Positions 31,816-40,449 are shown, counted from the first letter of the stretch. The stretch is DNA of 64,000 nt from Streptomyces sp. LUP30 (GCF_001746365.1 NZ_MJAJ01000034.1:1-64000); one strand, 5' to 3'. Made by a program: numbers and translations. Notes: generated by a model from the sequence alone, not told the origin.

Positions 31816-32644
31816 GCACCCTTCCCGCGCGCACGGCGTCGAGGAAGGCGAGAACCGCCTGCTCGACGCCGCGCTGCCGGGCCACCGGCACCCAGTCACC
31901 GCGCCGCCGCACCGTCGGCTGGCCCTTGTGGTCGACGACCTCGGCCAGATTGATCACCTGGCGCTTGGTGTCCTGCCCGGACACCTCCAGGATCTCCTCG
32001 TTCGAACCGCTGAGCCGGTTCATCACGCCGAGGGCGGTGAAGCCGTCGCCGGCAAGCTGGAGGACCACATGGTGCAGCAGACCGTCCGCGACGCGGGCGC
32101 GGACGGTCACGTCGTCGATCGGGCCGGGCGCCAGGAAACGCAGCGTGTCGACGACGTGGATGAAGTCGTCGAGGATCATCGTGCGCGGTTCCTCGGGCAG
32201 GCCGACCCGGTTCTTCTGCAGGAGGATCAGCTCGCGCGGGTGGTCGGCGCACTGCGCGTAGCCGGGCGCCAGACGCCGGTTGAAGCCCACGGCCAGGGTC
32301 GTGTTCCGGGCCTCCGCGAGCGTCACCAGCCGCTCCGAGTCGGCGAGTTCGTAGGCGAGGGGCTTGTCCACGTAGGTCGGGACGCCCGCCTCCAGCAGCC
32401 GGGTGACGATCTCGGGGTGGACGGCGGTGGGGGCGTGCACGAAGGCCGCGTCCAGGCCGGCGGCGATGAGCGCGTCGAGGTCGCGGTGGCGTTGTTCGCG
32501 GGGCAGCCGGAGGGCGTCGGCGACCCGGTCGAGGGTGGCCCGGGTGCGGGTCTGCAGGTGGAGCTCGATCCCGGGCAGCGCGCCCAGCACGGGCAGATAC
32601 GCCTTCTGCGCGATGTCGCCGAGTCCGATGCAGCCGACCTTCAC
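31733..32644 (-). CDS. Gfo/Idh/MocA-family oxidoreductase
   Basis: A 303-residue NAD(P)-dependent dehydrogenase-like protein, shorter than the copy at 26159. The Rossmann motif KVGCIGLGDIAQKAYLPVL starts the protein and VDKPLAYEL (EKP-type motif) lies near residue 95; DDFIHVVDTLRFL carries the presumed catalytic His. Resembles YhhX/virulence-factor-type Gfo proteins. GTG 32644 follows GAGGGAG. It overlaps the 3' end of lnt by 83 bases on the opposite strand, so the two transcripts are antisense there. Confidence 0.9.
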   Translation of the reverse strand: MKVGCIGLGDIAQKAYLPVLGALPGIELHLQTRTRATLDRVADALRLPREQRHRDLDALIAAGLDAAFVHAPTAVHPEIVTRLLEAGVPTYVDKPLAYELADSERLVTLAEARNTTLAVGFNRRLAPGYAQCADHPRELILLQKNRVGLPEEPRTMILDDFIHVVDTLRFLAPGPIDDVTVRARVADGLLHHVVLQLAGDGFTALGVMNRLSGSNEEILEVSGQDTKRQVINLAEVVDHKGQPTVRRRGDWVPVARQRGVEQAVLAFLDAVRAGRVLSARDALATHELCERVVRAVLEQSAAA

Positions 32645-32767
32645 GGGCGCTCCCTCACTGCTTGCCTGCCTGCCCCGCAGCATACGGCCCCGCCGCGACC
32701 GGGCGACGGGTGGTGGCCGGTCTGCCCGGTCGGCGGAAAATCCGTGGTGAGCGGGGCGATCAGGAGA

Positions 32768-32779
32768 CACCATGCGGAC
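32768..32779 (+). promoter_or_regulatory. Candidate leaderless promoter of the DinB gene
   Basis: CACCAT (32768-32773), 6 nt, ATG 32780. It shares the A2/A5/T6 pattern of the other sites but is weak. Confidence 0.35.
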
Positions 32780-33292
32780 ATGACCACACCGCGCACCGGA
32801 CCCGCCCTGAACGCCGACGAACGCACGATGCTGGAAGGCTGGCTGGACTACCACCGGCAGACCCTGGCGCAGAAATGCGAGGGCCTCACCGACGCCCAGC
32901 TGCGCACCGCCTCCGTGCCGCCTTCCGAACTGTCCCTGATGGGGCTGGTGCGGCACATGGCGGACGTGGAGCGGAGCTGGTTCCGCAGGGTGCTCGTGGG
33001 CGACGGCGCCGGGCCGATCCACTACAGCGACGCGGACCCGGACGGCGAGTTCCATCTCACCGACGCCGACACCTGGGCACAGGCGCACGCCACGTGGCAG
33101 GCCGAGATCGAGGTCGCCCGGCGCTACGCGGCCGACTTCGCGCTGGACGACTTCTCGCGCGGCCGGAGCAGGTTCACCGACGAGCCGTTCACCCTGCGCT
33201 GGATCTACACGCACATGATCGAGGAGTACGCCCGCCACAACGGCCACGCCGACCTCATCCGCGAGCGGATCGACGGCGCCACCGGGGACTGA
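32780..33292 (+). CDS. DinB-family (DUF664) protein
   Basis: A 170-residue four-helix-bundle protein. Family features are the first His in SLMGLVRHMADVERSWFRRVL and the last pair in THMIEEYARHNGHADLIRERID, which together form the DinB metal site (three His). Streptomyces carry dozens of these paralogues; many act with mycothiol-type thiols or are uncharacterised. Transcribed away from the Gfo gene. The stop codon lies within a 14-bp tandem repeat. Confidence 0.9.
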   Translation: MTTPRTGPALNADERTMLEGWLDYHRQTLAQKCEGLTDAQLRTASVPPSELSLMGLVRHMADVERSWFRRVLVGDGAGPIHYSDADPDGEFHLTDADTWAQAHATWQAEIEVARRYAADFALDDFSRGRSRFTDEPFTLRWIYTHMIEEYARHNGHADLIRERIDGATGD

Positions 33293-33316
33293 CCGCCGGG
33301 GACTGACCGCCGGGGA
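33284..33316. repeat. 14-bp tandem repeat across the DinB stop codon
   Basis: GGGGACTGACCGCC is repeated twice plus GGGGACT. The first copy contains the DinB TGA (33290-33292). Confidence 0.8.
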
Positions 33317-33662
33317 CTCCGCGCCGCGGCCGACTTCGGGGCCTGCGGCGAGGGCGGGCGTCCGGTGAGGGGCAGACGCCGAGGACCCGCGGCGGGGAGC
33401 GGCCGGGCCGGACCCCGGGCAGCCGGGCGGGGCCCCGGGCGACGGGAACTCGCGCCGGGGGCCGGCGTCCGGGCCTGTGGGGATCGGCAGCGGGGCCGCG
33501 CAGAGTTCCGGGGCGGGGGGACGCTTCGCCAGGGACGACGTTCGAGGCGTCGTCAGCGGCGGCGGGCTCGCACCCTCCTTACGGGGTACGAGATCACCCG
33601 TGCGGGGCAACCTCCGCTCGTGCGCTGTCGCGCGGGCGGCCGGAACCACCAGAGTGGCGCGG
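33293..33662. other. GC-rich intergenic region without a clear gene
   Basis: About 370 bases. After the short tandem repeat the sequence is G-rich and without usable frames. A small hairpin GACGAC-N9-GTCGTC lies near 33535-33555, and an AT-richer stretch at 33575-33600 probably contains the promoter of the lipoprotein gene. Confidence 0.5.
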
Positions 33663-34142
33663 GTGCATCGAACGACGACTACCGCGACGCTCCTGGTCAC
33701 CGTGGCCTTCTCGGCCCTGTCCGGCTGCGTGACCGTCCAGCGTCCGCCCGTGCCCGGTCCGGCCGCGGCGCCCGCCGAGCCGTCCGTGCCACGGCCCGGC
33801 GGGCGGGCCGAGACGCAGATCGTGCAGGCGCCCGCCAGGGAGGCGCTGGAGATGGCCGAGTCGTCCCGGAAGCAGGAGAAGCGGAAAGCAGCGCGGCCGC
33901 GGCGGACGGCCGAGGAGCCGTCGGCCGGACGGCCGCCGTCGTCGGACACCGGTCCGCAGGCCCGGGAGCCCGACCCGCAGCCGCCGCGGCACGCACCGCC
34001 CCGCGTGGACCTCCAGGACGTGGAGGACGCGGTGCGCGGGAAAGCCGACGCATGCGCCCTGGGCAGGAAGTACGGCGCGTGGCAGGGGGACAGCAAGGAG
34101 GCCGCCATCTGCGAGCAGGCCGAGCGGGCCTACGGGCGGTGA
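33663..34142 (+). CDS. Putative lipoprotein, Pro/Arg-rich
   Basis: A 159-residue protein with a short signal peptide ending in FSALSGC (lipobox). A long disordered Pro/Ala/Arg/Glu-rich region (residues ~25-110) follows. A small C-terminal domain (~115-159) has two Cys (KADACALGRKYGAW and AAICEQAERAYG) that could form a disulphide. GTG 33663 was chosen from the signal peptide. No Shine-Dalgarno sequence; a weak CAGAGT lies 7 nt upstream. Function unknown; probably an envelope protein. Confidence 0.7.
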   Translation: MHRTTTTATLLVTVAFSALSGCVTVQRPPVPGPAAAPAEPSVPRPGGRAETQIVQAPAREALEMAESSRKQEKRKAARPRRTAEEPSAGRPPSSDTGPQAREPDPQPPRHAPPRVDLQDVEDAVRGKADACALGRKYGAWQGDSKEAAICEQAERAYGR

Positions 34143-34187
34143 CGGGATCCGGGCCGCACCGGGACGCCCGCCCGCCGCCGCCCGCTC

Positions 34188-34718
34188 TCATCGCTCCCGT
34201 CTCCACTCCCCCTCCCCGAGCCGCAGCTCCATCCTGTTGAGAGCCGCCCGCACCCCGTCCCCGTAGCTGTCGTCGGCCAGTGCGGCGGCCGCCCCGCGTG
34301 CCCGCCGCACATGGACGCGGGCGGCGTCCGCGCGGCCGAGTTTCACGTAGTCCGCCGCCAGGTTGAGGTGGAGGGACGGGAGGAGCGCCCTCGCCTGGGA
34401 CGACCCCTGGTCCTGGGCGGCCCCCTGAGGCTCCTCCCCCGGCCGCAGCCGCTCCCCCGCCGAGCCGTCGTGCTCCTGCGCCGCGGTCAGCGCCCGCAGA
34501 TCCCACGCCAGTTCGTCCAAGGGGTCGTCGTGGGTGTCGGCGAGATAGTGGGCGAGGGTGCAGCGGTGCAGCGGGTCGCCCTCCTCGCCGATCTCCGTCC
34601 ACAGGTCGAGGAGCCGGCGGCGGGCCTCCTCGCGGTCTCCCCCGTGGTGCAGCATCACGACCTGCCCGATCCGCGTCAGCAGGGTGTCCGGCGTCGTCCG
34701 TCCCTGTCGGTCCGCCAC
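34188..34718 (-). CDS. Tetratricopeptide-repeat protein
   Basis: A 176-residue helical protein with TPR-like repeats at residues ~10-85 (ARRRLLDLWTEIGEEGD, then HRCTLAHYLADTHDDP) and ~110-165 (LHLNLAADYVKLGRADAARV). A charged linker separates them. No enzymatic motif; TPR proteins mediate protein contacts. GTG 34718 is preceded by AAGGAGG, an excellent ribosome-binding site. Stands alone between a lipoprotein and ung. Confidence 0.85.
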   Translation of the reverse strand: MADRQGRTTPDTLLTRIGQVVMLHHGGDREEARRRLLDLWTEIGEEGDPLHRCTLAHYLADTHDDPLDELAWDLRALTAAQEHDGSAGERLRPGEEPQGAAQDQGSSQARALLPSLHLNLAADYVKLGRADAARVHVRRARGAAAALADDSYGDGVRAALNRMELRLGEGEWRRER

Positions 34719-34877
34719 CCTCGGCCTCCTTGCGTCGCGCTCGTTGCGACGACGCTAGCCGCCGGCGGGGGCGATCACGGTCAGGCGGCACCGGGCCGGC
34801 CCCCGCGGGAACCGGCCCGGCGGCAGGACGCGACCGACCCGGGACGCGACGAGCGGCCCGCGGCGGGACGGAACGGG

Positions 34878-35561
34878 TCAGTCCAGGTTCGGGATGGTCC
34901 AGTCGATCGGCTCATGGCCCTGCTGCGCCACCGCCGCGTCGATCTGGGTGAAGGGGCGGGAGCCGAAGAACTTCTTCGCCGAGAGCGGCGAGGGGTGCGC
35001 GCCCTTGACCACGATGTGCCGCGTCTCGTCGATGAGCGGCAGCTTCTTCTGCGCGTAGTTGCCCCACAGCACGAAGACCGCCGGGTCGGGACGGTCGGCC
35101 ACCGCGCGGATCACCGCGTCGGTGAACCTCTCCCAGCCCTTGCCCTTGTGCGAGTTCGCCTCGCCGGAGCGGACCGTGAGGACCGCGTTGAGCAGCAGGA
35201 CGCCCTGCTGCGCCCACGGCATCAGGTAGCCGTTGTCCGGGACGGGCGTGCCCAGCTCCGCGTGCATCTCCTTGTAGATGTTGCGCAGGGACGGCGGGAT
35301 CTTCACCCCGGGCCGCACCGAGAAGCACAGGCCGTGTCCCTGGCCCTCGCCGTGGTACGGGTCCTGTCCGAGGACGAGCACCTTCACCCGCTCGTACGGC
35401 GTCGCGTCGAGTGCGGCGAACACCTCTTCGCGCGGAGGGTAGACAGGGCCTTTCGCCCGCTCCTCCTCGACGAACTCCGTCAGCTCCTTGAAGTAGGGCT
35501 GCTGCAGTTCGTCGCCCAGAACCCCGCGCCAGGACTCGGGCAGCATGGCGATGTCGGTCAC
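34878..35561 (-). CDS. ung: Uracil-DNA glycosylase, family 1
   Basis: A 227-residue enzyme that removes uracil from DNA. Motif A LGQDPYHGEGQGHGLCFSV is at residues ~64-82 with the catalytic Asp. The uracil pocket Asn lies in GVLLLNAVLTVR, and motif B is HPSPLSAKKFFGSRPF with the catalytic His. Length and order match family 1 UDGs. GTG 35561 follows AAGGACG. One of what are usually two ung copies in Streptomyces. Confidence 0.96.
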   Translation of the reverse strand: MTDIAMLPESWRGVLGDELQQPYFKELTEFVEEERAKGPVYPPREEVFAALDATPYERVKVLVLGQDPYHGEGQGHGLCFSVRPGVKIPPSLRNIYKEMHAELGTPVPDNGYLMPWAQQGVLLLNAVLTVRSGEANSHKGKGWERFTDAVIRAVADRPDPAVFVLWGNYAQKKLPLIDETRHIVVKGAHPSPLSAKKFFGSRPFTQIDAAVAQQGHEPIDWTIPNLD

Positions 35562-35720
35562 GTCAACGTCCTTCGGTGTGCGGTCGCTTCAGACTGCAGA
35601 ACCTACAGGCGACCACTGACAACCCGTACCGCGGACGGTTCTCGGGGGCCCACCGGAGAGCTCTCCCGAGACCCTCCCGAGGGCCGTCCCGCAGCCGGTC
35701 ACCGGCTCATCGACCGGCTT

Positions 35721-37310
35721 CTACCAGCTGGTCTTCCGCGACAGCTCCCAGACCATCATGATCGTCGACGGGTCCAGGGCGCGCTCCCCGCCCGAGACGT
35801 CCTCGGACGAGGCGATGTACTGCTTGCCCTGCCACAGGGGCAGCAGCCGGGCGTCCCGGACGAGGATCTGCTGGGCCTCCTCGAAGTCCTTCGCCACCTC
35901 GGCGCGGTCGCTCTCCTGGCGGGAGTGGGGCAGCAGCACCTGCGTGATCTTCTTCTCCGGGTAGGGCGTGCCGAGCGCGTTCTGCTCGCCCACGAAGGGG
36001 GCGACGAAGTTGTCGGGGTCCGGGAAGTCGGGGGACCAGCCGCGCCCGAACACCGGGTACTCGCCGTTCTGGTAGCCGACCACGTAGGCGTTCCAGGGGC
36101 GGCTCTTCAGCGTGACCGAGAACAGGCCGGACGCCTCCAGCTGCCTCTTGATCTCCTTGAACTCCAGCGCGGTGTCGGAGCCGTAGCGGTCGGTGGTGTA
36201 CCAGAGGGTGAGCGGCACGGTCTCGGTGATGCCGGCCTCGGTGAGGATCTTGCGGGCCTTGGCGGTGTCGGGGTCGCCGAAGGAGTCGAAGAAGCCGGTG
36301 GTGTGGCCGGTCAGCCCGGTCGGGACCATGGAGTACAGGGGGTCGACCGTGTCCTTGTAGACCTTGTGGGCGATCGCGGCCCGGTCGATGACCTGGGCCA
36401 CGGCCCGGCGCACGGGCAGCTTGTCCGACCAGTCGTCCTTGGGGTTGAAGACCAGGTAGTTGATGTTGGTGGCCGCGCCCTCGACGAGCTGCAGCCCCTC
36501 GTTGGCGGCGCCCTTGCCCTCCAGCTCGACGATGTCGTCGGCGGCGAGGCCCTGGTAGGTGATGTCGATGTCCTTGGCGCGCAGGGCCTTGACCATGGCG
36601 CCGGAGTCCTGGAAGTAGCGGATGTCCACCGCGTCATTCTTGCGCTCGGCGAGGCCCTTGTAGCCGTCGTTGCGCACGAGCACGGACTGCTTGCCCTCTT
36701 GGTAGGACTGGAGCCGGTAGGGCCCGGAGCCGACGATGCCGTCGTCCTTGCGCAGGGACTTCGCGGGGTAGTCGTCGGGGTCGACGATCGACATGCCGGG
36801 GGTGGCGAGCACGAACGGGAAGGTGGCGTCGGCCTTGTTGAGCCGGAAGAGCACCTCGCGGTCGCCCTTCGTCACCACGCTGTCCAGGCTGCCGAGCAGT
36901 CCGTTGGGGCCGGTGGGGGCGTTGATCGTCCGGATCCGGTCGATCGAGTACTTCACGGCCCGCGCGTCCAGCTTGTCGCCGTTGGAGAACTTGAGCCCGT
37001 CGCGCAGTTCGCACTTGTAGGTGCGACTGGTGCTGTCCGTGAACTCGCAGGACTCGGCGGCGTCCGGCTGCGGGGCCGTCGTGCCGTTCGGGTAGCTCAG
37101 CAGCGTCTGGTAGATGTTGCGGAACAGCTCCCAGGAGCCGTCCCAGGCGGCCGCGGGGTCCAGCGTGCTGGGCGCACTGGTGGTGCCCACGACGATCGGC
37201 CCGGCATTGTCGGAGCTCTCCTCCCCCAGGAGGCTGCACCCGGCCACCAGGGATATGGACACGATCGCCGCCATCTGCTGCAAGGATCGGTTCCGGTTGA
37301 ACACGCGCAC
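35721..37310 (-). CDS. Orphan ABC-transporter substrate-binding lipoprotein (SBP_bac_5)
   Basis: A 529-residue oligopeptide/nickel-type family 5 binding protein. The signal peptide ends with the lipobox LVAGC. The mature protein begins with SAPSTLDPAAAWDGSWEL and carries the family stretch DGLKFSNGDKLDARAVKYSI near residue 105. The C-terminal lobe is complete. GTG 37310 follows GAGGAG. No permease or ATPase genes are adjacent, so it either shares a transporter encoded elsewhere or acts as a receptor. A palindrome about 95 bases upstream may be its operator. Confidence 0.92.
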   Translation of the reverse strand: MRVFNRNRSLQQMAAIVSISLVAGCSLLGEESSDNAGPIVVGTTSAPSTLDPAAAWDGSWELFRNIYQTLLSYPNGTTAPQPDAAESCEFTDSTSRTYKCELRDGLKFSNGDKLDARAVKYSIDRIRTINAPTGPNGLLGSLDSVVTKGDREVLFRLNKADATFPFVLATPGMSIVDPDDYPAKSLRKDDGIVGSGPYRLQSYQEGKQSVLVRNDGYKGLAERKNDAVDIRYFQDSGAMVKALRAKDIDITYQGLAADDIVELEGKGAANEGLQLVEGAATNINYLVFNPKDDWSDKLPVRRAVAQVIDRAAIAHKVYKDTVDPLYSMVPTGLTGHTTGFFDSFGDPDTAKARKILTEAGITETVPLTLWYTTDRYGSDTALEFKEIKRQLEASGLFSVTLKSRPWNAYVVGYQNGEYPVFGRGWSPDFPDPDNFVAPFVGEQNALGTPYPEKKITQVLLPHSRQESDRAEVAKDFEEAQQILVRDARLLPLWQGKQYIASSEDVSGGERALDPSTIMMVWELSRKTSW

Positions 37311-37405
37311 GCTCCTCGATCTGCCATGCCAAGGGTTGGCAGACCATACCGCAGCGCCGCGCGGCCTGAACCCGCGCCTGTACGGCGTTCTTGATCACTC
37401 TCGGT

Positions 37406-37421
37406 ATGACGACGTTGTCAT
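37406..37421. promoter_or_regulatory. 16-bp near-perfect palindrome, candidate operator
   Basis: ATGAC-GACGTT-GTCAT: the arms are exact and only one pair in the centre is unmatched. It lies upstream of the substrate-binding lipoprotein gene, AT-rich for this region. Confidence 0.5.
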
Positions 37422-37460
37422 CACCGTGGCCGAGGCGCGTATGTCCCGGTATACGACGAC

Positions 37461-37495
37461 ACGGGCGCCGTTTCCGTCGGGAAAACGGCGCCCGT
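37461..37495 (-). terminator. Strong hairpin terminator after the SDR operon
   Basis: 13-bp perfect stem ACGGGCGCCGTTT / AAACGGCGCCCGT with a 9-nt loop, about 50 bases beyond the stop at 37547. Confidence 0.85.
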
Positions 37496-37546
37496 GGACG
37501 CGGTCGTCGCGGTGCGCCCCGGGCCGGGGTGCGGCCCGGGGCGGGC

Positions 37547-38308
37547 TCAGCCCACGCCCGCGTTGAGGAAGATGCCGCCGTCGACGACGAGCGTCTGGCC
37601 GGTGATCCAGTCCGACTGCTCCGAGGTCAGGAACGCGGCCGTGCCCCCGATGTCGGAGGGCACGCCCAGCCGGGCCAGCGGGTAGGCCGCGGCCGCCTCC
37701 TCCTCGCGGCCCTCGTACAGGGCCTGGGCGAACTTGGTCTTCACCACCGCCGGGGCGATCGCGTTGACCCGCACGCGCGGCGCGTACTCGTGCGCCAGCT
37801 GCAGGGTCAGGTTGATCATCGCGGCCTTGCTGATGCCGTACGCGCCGATGAAGGGCGAGGCCGACAGGCCCGCGACGGAGGCGATGTTGACGATCGCGCC
37901 GCCGTTCTCCTTCTGCCAGGCGTGCCAGGTCCGCTGGGCGAAGCCGAGCGCGGAGACCACGTTGGTCTCGAAGACCTTGCGGGCGACGTTCAGGTCCAGG
38001 TCGGCGATCGGGCCGAACACCGGGTTCGTGCCGGCGTTGTTGACCAGGAAGTCGACGCGGCCGAAGGCCTCCATCGTGCGGTCCACGGCGGCGGCCTGGT
38101 GCTCCTCGTCGTGCGCCTTGCCGGCGACGCCGATGACCCGGTCGGCGCCGAGCCGCTCGACGGCCTCCTTCAGGGCGTCCTCGCCCCGGCCGGTGATGCA
38201 GACCCGGTCGCCGCGGGCGACGAGCGCCTCGGCGACGCCGTAGCCGATGCCTCGGCTGGCGCCCGTGACGAGGGCCACCTTGCCGGAGAGTTCGGGCAGT
38301 TCAGTCAT
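37547..38308 (-). CDS. Short-chain dehydrogenase/reductase (FabG-like)
   Basis: A 253-residue classical SDR. Cofactor motif VTGASRGIGYGVAEAL at residues ~14-29, NNAG near 90, the catalytic Ser in VNIASVAG and YGISK for the Tyr/Lys pair, then the C-terminal GQTLVVDGG. Second gene after fabG with a 30-base gap, so probably co-transcribed. Arg at the cofactor pocket (TGRGEDA) suggests NADPH. Ends before a strong terminator. Substrate unknown; two adjacent FabG paralogues suggest fatty-acid or ketone metabolism. Confidence 0.92.
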   Translation of the reverse strand: MTELPELSGKVALVTGASRGIGYGVAEALVARGDRVCITGRGEDALKEAVERLGADRVIGVAGKAHDEEHQAAAVDRTMEAFGRVDFLVNNAGTNPVFGPIADLDLNVARKVFETNVVSALGFAQRTWHAWQKENGGAIVNIASVAGLSASPFIGAYGISKAAMINLTLQLAHEYAPRVRVNAIAPAVVKTKFAQALYEGREEEAAAAYPLARLGVPSDIGGTAAFLTSEQSDWITGQTLVVDGGIFLNAGVG

Positions 38309-38338
38309 GTTCGTGATCCCCAGGGTCCTTGGCAGCGG

Positions 38339-39100
38339 TTAGTCGAGCGGTCCGCCGGCGACGTACAGCACCTGGCCGGAGACGAAGCCGGCGGCCTCGT
38401 TCGTGAAGAACGCGATCGCGTTGGCGATGTCGTCGGGCTCGCCGACACGCGCGACCGGGATCTGGGTGGCCGCAGCCGCCTTGAACTCCTCGAAGCCCAT
38501 GCCGACGCGGGCGGCGGTGGCGGCGGTCATGTCGGTGGCGATGAAGCCGGGGGCGACGGCGTTGGCGGTGATGCCGAACTTGCCGAGCTCGATGGCCAGG
38601 GTCTTGGTGAAGCCCTGCAGACCGGCCTTGGCGGCCGAGTAGTTGGCCTGGCCGCGGTTGCCCAGCGCCGAGGAGGAGGACAGGTTGACGACACGGCCGA
38701 AGCCGGCGTCGACCATGTGCTTCTGGACGGCCTTGGTCATGAGGAACGAGCCGCGCAGGTGCACGTTCAGCACCGTGTCCCAGTCGGCGGCGCTCATCTT
38801 GAACAGCAGGTTGTCGCGGAGCACGCCGGCGTTGTTCACGAGGATCGTCGGCGCGCCGAGCTCCTCGACGATCCGGGCGATCGCGGCCTCGACCTGGGCC
38901 TCGTCGGAGACGTCGGCGCCGATGGCGACGGCCTTGCCGCCGGCGGCGGTGATCTTCTCGACGGTGTCCTTGCAGGCGGCCTCGTCGAGGTCGACGACCG
39001 CGACAGCACGGCCCTCGGCCGCCAGTCGTACGGCGGTGGCCGCTCCGATGCCCCGCGCCGCGCCCGTGACTACGGCGACCCGCTGCTCAGTGGTGGACAT
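38339..39100 (-). CDS. fabG: 3-oxoacyl-ACP reductase (FabG type)
   Basis: A 253-residue SDR. Motifs are VVTGAARGIGAATAV near the start, NNAGVLRDNLLFK (a FabG hallmark), VNLSSSSALGNRGQANYSAAK with the catalytic Ser, Tyr and Lys, and the C-terminal VSGQVLYVAGG. These features match beta-ketoacyl-ACP reductases more closely than the neighbouring paralogue. ATG 39100 follows GAGGAG. A textbook promoter and a TetR-like operator lie upstream. Confidence 0.92.
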   Translation of the reverse strand: MSTTEQRVAVVTGAARGIGAATAVRLAAEGRAVAVVDLDEAACKDTVEKITAAGGKAVAIGADVSDEAQVEAAIARIVEELGAPTILVNNAGVLRDNLLFKMSAADWDTVLNVHLRGSFLMTKAVQKHMVDAGFGRVVNLSSSSALGNRGQANYSAAKAGLQGFTKTLAIELGKFGITANAVAPGFIATDMTAATAARVGMGFEEFKAAAATQIPVARVGEPDDIANAIAFFTNEAAGFVSGQVLYVAGGPLD

Positions 39101-39182
39101 TGCTGGTTCTCCTCGCCCTTGAGAAAGCCTGAATGCGCCCGGGGGGCGCTGTTCCGCCCGGGGCGCTGGTGCGCCCGACTGG

Positions 39183-39243
39183 TGAGCGACCGCTTAGTAC
39201 CTTCGGCAGACGTGACGCTAGAAGCCCTGGCACCCGGTGTCAA
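39183..39243 (-). promoter_or_regulatory. HrdB-type promoter and TetR-like operator of the fabG operon
   Basis: Minus-strand TTGACA (39243-39238), 17-bp spacer, TAGCGT (39220-39215). This is the best consensus promoter in the window. Just downstream of the expected start (about 39208) lies TGAGCGACCGCTTA (39183-39196), a one-mismatch palindrome of the TAAGCGnnCGCTTA type bound by TetR-family repressors. Confidence 0.75.
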
Positions 39244-39268
39244 CGCCACACGTCGCCGGTGTGATCCA

Positions 39269-39685
39269 TTACCTCACCAGCAGCTGGAGCAACCGGTCCG
39301 TCTCGGCCGCCGGGTCGGTGGTGAGCCCGGTGTGCACGGGGCCCGGCTGGACGATCGTCGAGCGGGGTGCGATCAGCCACCGAAAACGCCGTCCGGCGTC
39401 GTCGCGTGCCGCCTGACCGGCCGAGGCGCCGCCCGCGCAGACGCCCTCGACGGCCCGTAGGGCGGCCCGCACCCCCGCCACGTCCGCTTCCGCGTCCAGC
39501 GCCAGCAACTTCGTCTCGTCGAGGTGGGTGCGTGCGCCGACGTAGTCCTGACCGCGGCAGTAGACCAGCACGCCCGCGTTGATGCACTCGCCGCGCTCCA
39601 CGCGCGGGACGACGCGCAGCAGCGCGTACTCGAAGACGTCCCGGTCGCCGCCCTGACCCGGCCTGATGATGTGGCGGTCGTTCAC
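39269..39685 (-). CDS. DUF3037 protein
   Basis: A 138-residue protein. The family signature is FEYALLRVVPRVERGECINAG at residues ~17-37, followed by VLVYCRGQDYVGAR and a C-terminal GRRFRWLIAPRSTIVQPGPVH. The biochemical role of DUF3037 is unknown. GTG 39685 overlaps the HipA-like gene stop as GTGA, so the pair is translationally coupled. Families of this type are repeatedly found beside HipA-like kinases, which implies a shared function. Confidence 0.85.
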   Translation of the reverse strand: MNDRHIIRPGQGGDRDVFEYALLRVVPRVERGECINAGVLVYCRGQDYVGARTHLDETKLLALDAEADVAGVRAALRAVEGVCAGGASAGQAARDDAGRRFRWLIAPRSTIVQPGPVHTGLTTDPAAETDRLLQLLVR

Positions 39686-40437
39686 TCGGTCCCCTTGATG
39701 CGGTCGTGGATGACGGCGGCGCGTGCCAGGAGGGGCGCCGCGTAGGCGTGCCGGAGCGTGTCCGGAGTGTCGAAGCCGGGTTCGTCCGTCAGCCAGACGT
39801 CGGGGATCTCGGCGGTGACCTCGGCGAGCAGGTCGGCGGTGACCAGCGGGGCCAGCTCCGCCGCCGCGGCCGCGACGTCCGGCCCGAAGGGGGCGAGGAC
39901 GTGGTCGGAGGCGTCGTAGGGGCGGGCCGCCGAGGTCTCGGCGGTGGGCCAGTTGTGGTGCCAGATCATGGTCGCGCCGTGGTCGACGAGCCACAGGTCT
40001 CCGCGGTGCACCAGGAGGTTGGGGTTGCGCCAGGAGCGATCGACGTTGTTCACCAGCGCGTCGAACCAGACGATGCGGCCGGCCTCCTCGGGGCTCACCG
40101 GGAAGGCGAGCGGGTCGAAGCCGAGGGCGCCGGAGAGGAAGGCCATGCCGAGGTTGGTCCCGCCGCTCGCCTTCAGCAACTCCTGCACCTGGACGTCGGG
40201 TTCGCCGAGCCCCAGCAGGACGTCGAGCTCCACGGCCGCCAGCGGGGGCACCCGCAGGCCGAGCCGGCGGGCCAGTTCGCCGCAGACCACCTCCGCGACG
40301 AGCGTCTTGCGGCCCTGTCCGGCGCCGGTGAACTTCAGGACGTACAGGCCGAGGTCGTCCGCCTCGACGAGTCCCGGCAGGGATCCGCCCTCACGCAGTG
40401 GCGTGACGTAACGGGTGGCGGTGACTTCCTTGAGCAT
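39682..40437 (-). CDS. HipA-family kinase-like protein
   Basis: A 251-residue minimal HipA-like kinase. The Lys/ATP region is LYVLKFTGAGQGRKTLVAEVV near residue 31. The catalytic-loop equivalent is WFDALVNNVDRSWRNPNLLV and the metal-binding DHG lies in LWLVDHGATMIWHH. It is much shorter than HipA toxin (~440 residues) and lacks a HipB-like HTH partner. ATG 40437 has TAACCT and 6 nt upstream (leaderless). Followed by the coupled DUF3037 gene. Substrate unknown. Confidence 0.85.
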   Translation of the reverse strand: MLKEVTATRYVTPLREGGSLPGLVEADDLGLYVLKFTGAGQGRKTLVAEVVCGELARRLGLRVPPLAAVELDVLLGLGEPDVQVQELLKASGGTNLGMAFLSGALGFDPLAFPVSPEEAGRIVWFDALVNNVDRSWRNPNLLVHRGDLWLVDHGATMIWHHNWPTAETSAARPYDASDHVLAPFGPDVAAAAAELAPLVTADLLAEVTAEIPDVWLTDEPGFDTPDTLRHAYAAPLLARAAVIHDRIKGTE

Positions 40438-40449
40438 CGCCCCAGGTTA
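40438..40449 (-). promoter_or_regulatory. Candidate leaderless promoter of the HipA/DUF3037 pair
   Basis: Minus-strand TAACCT (40449-40444), 6 nt, ATG 40437. The same hexamer and spacing as at 17995. Confidence 0.5.

Noticed and set aside
32645..34108. Long minus-strand frame extending the Gfo gene upstream
   Set aside because: It is antisense to the DinB and lipoprotein genes. GTG 32644 has GAGGGAG and matches the family start.
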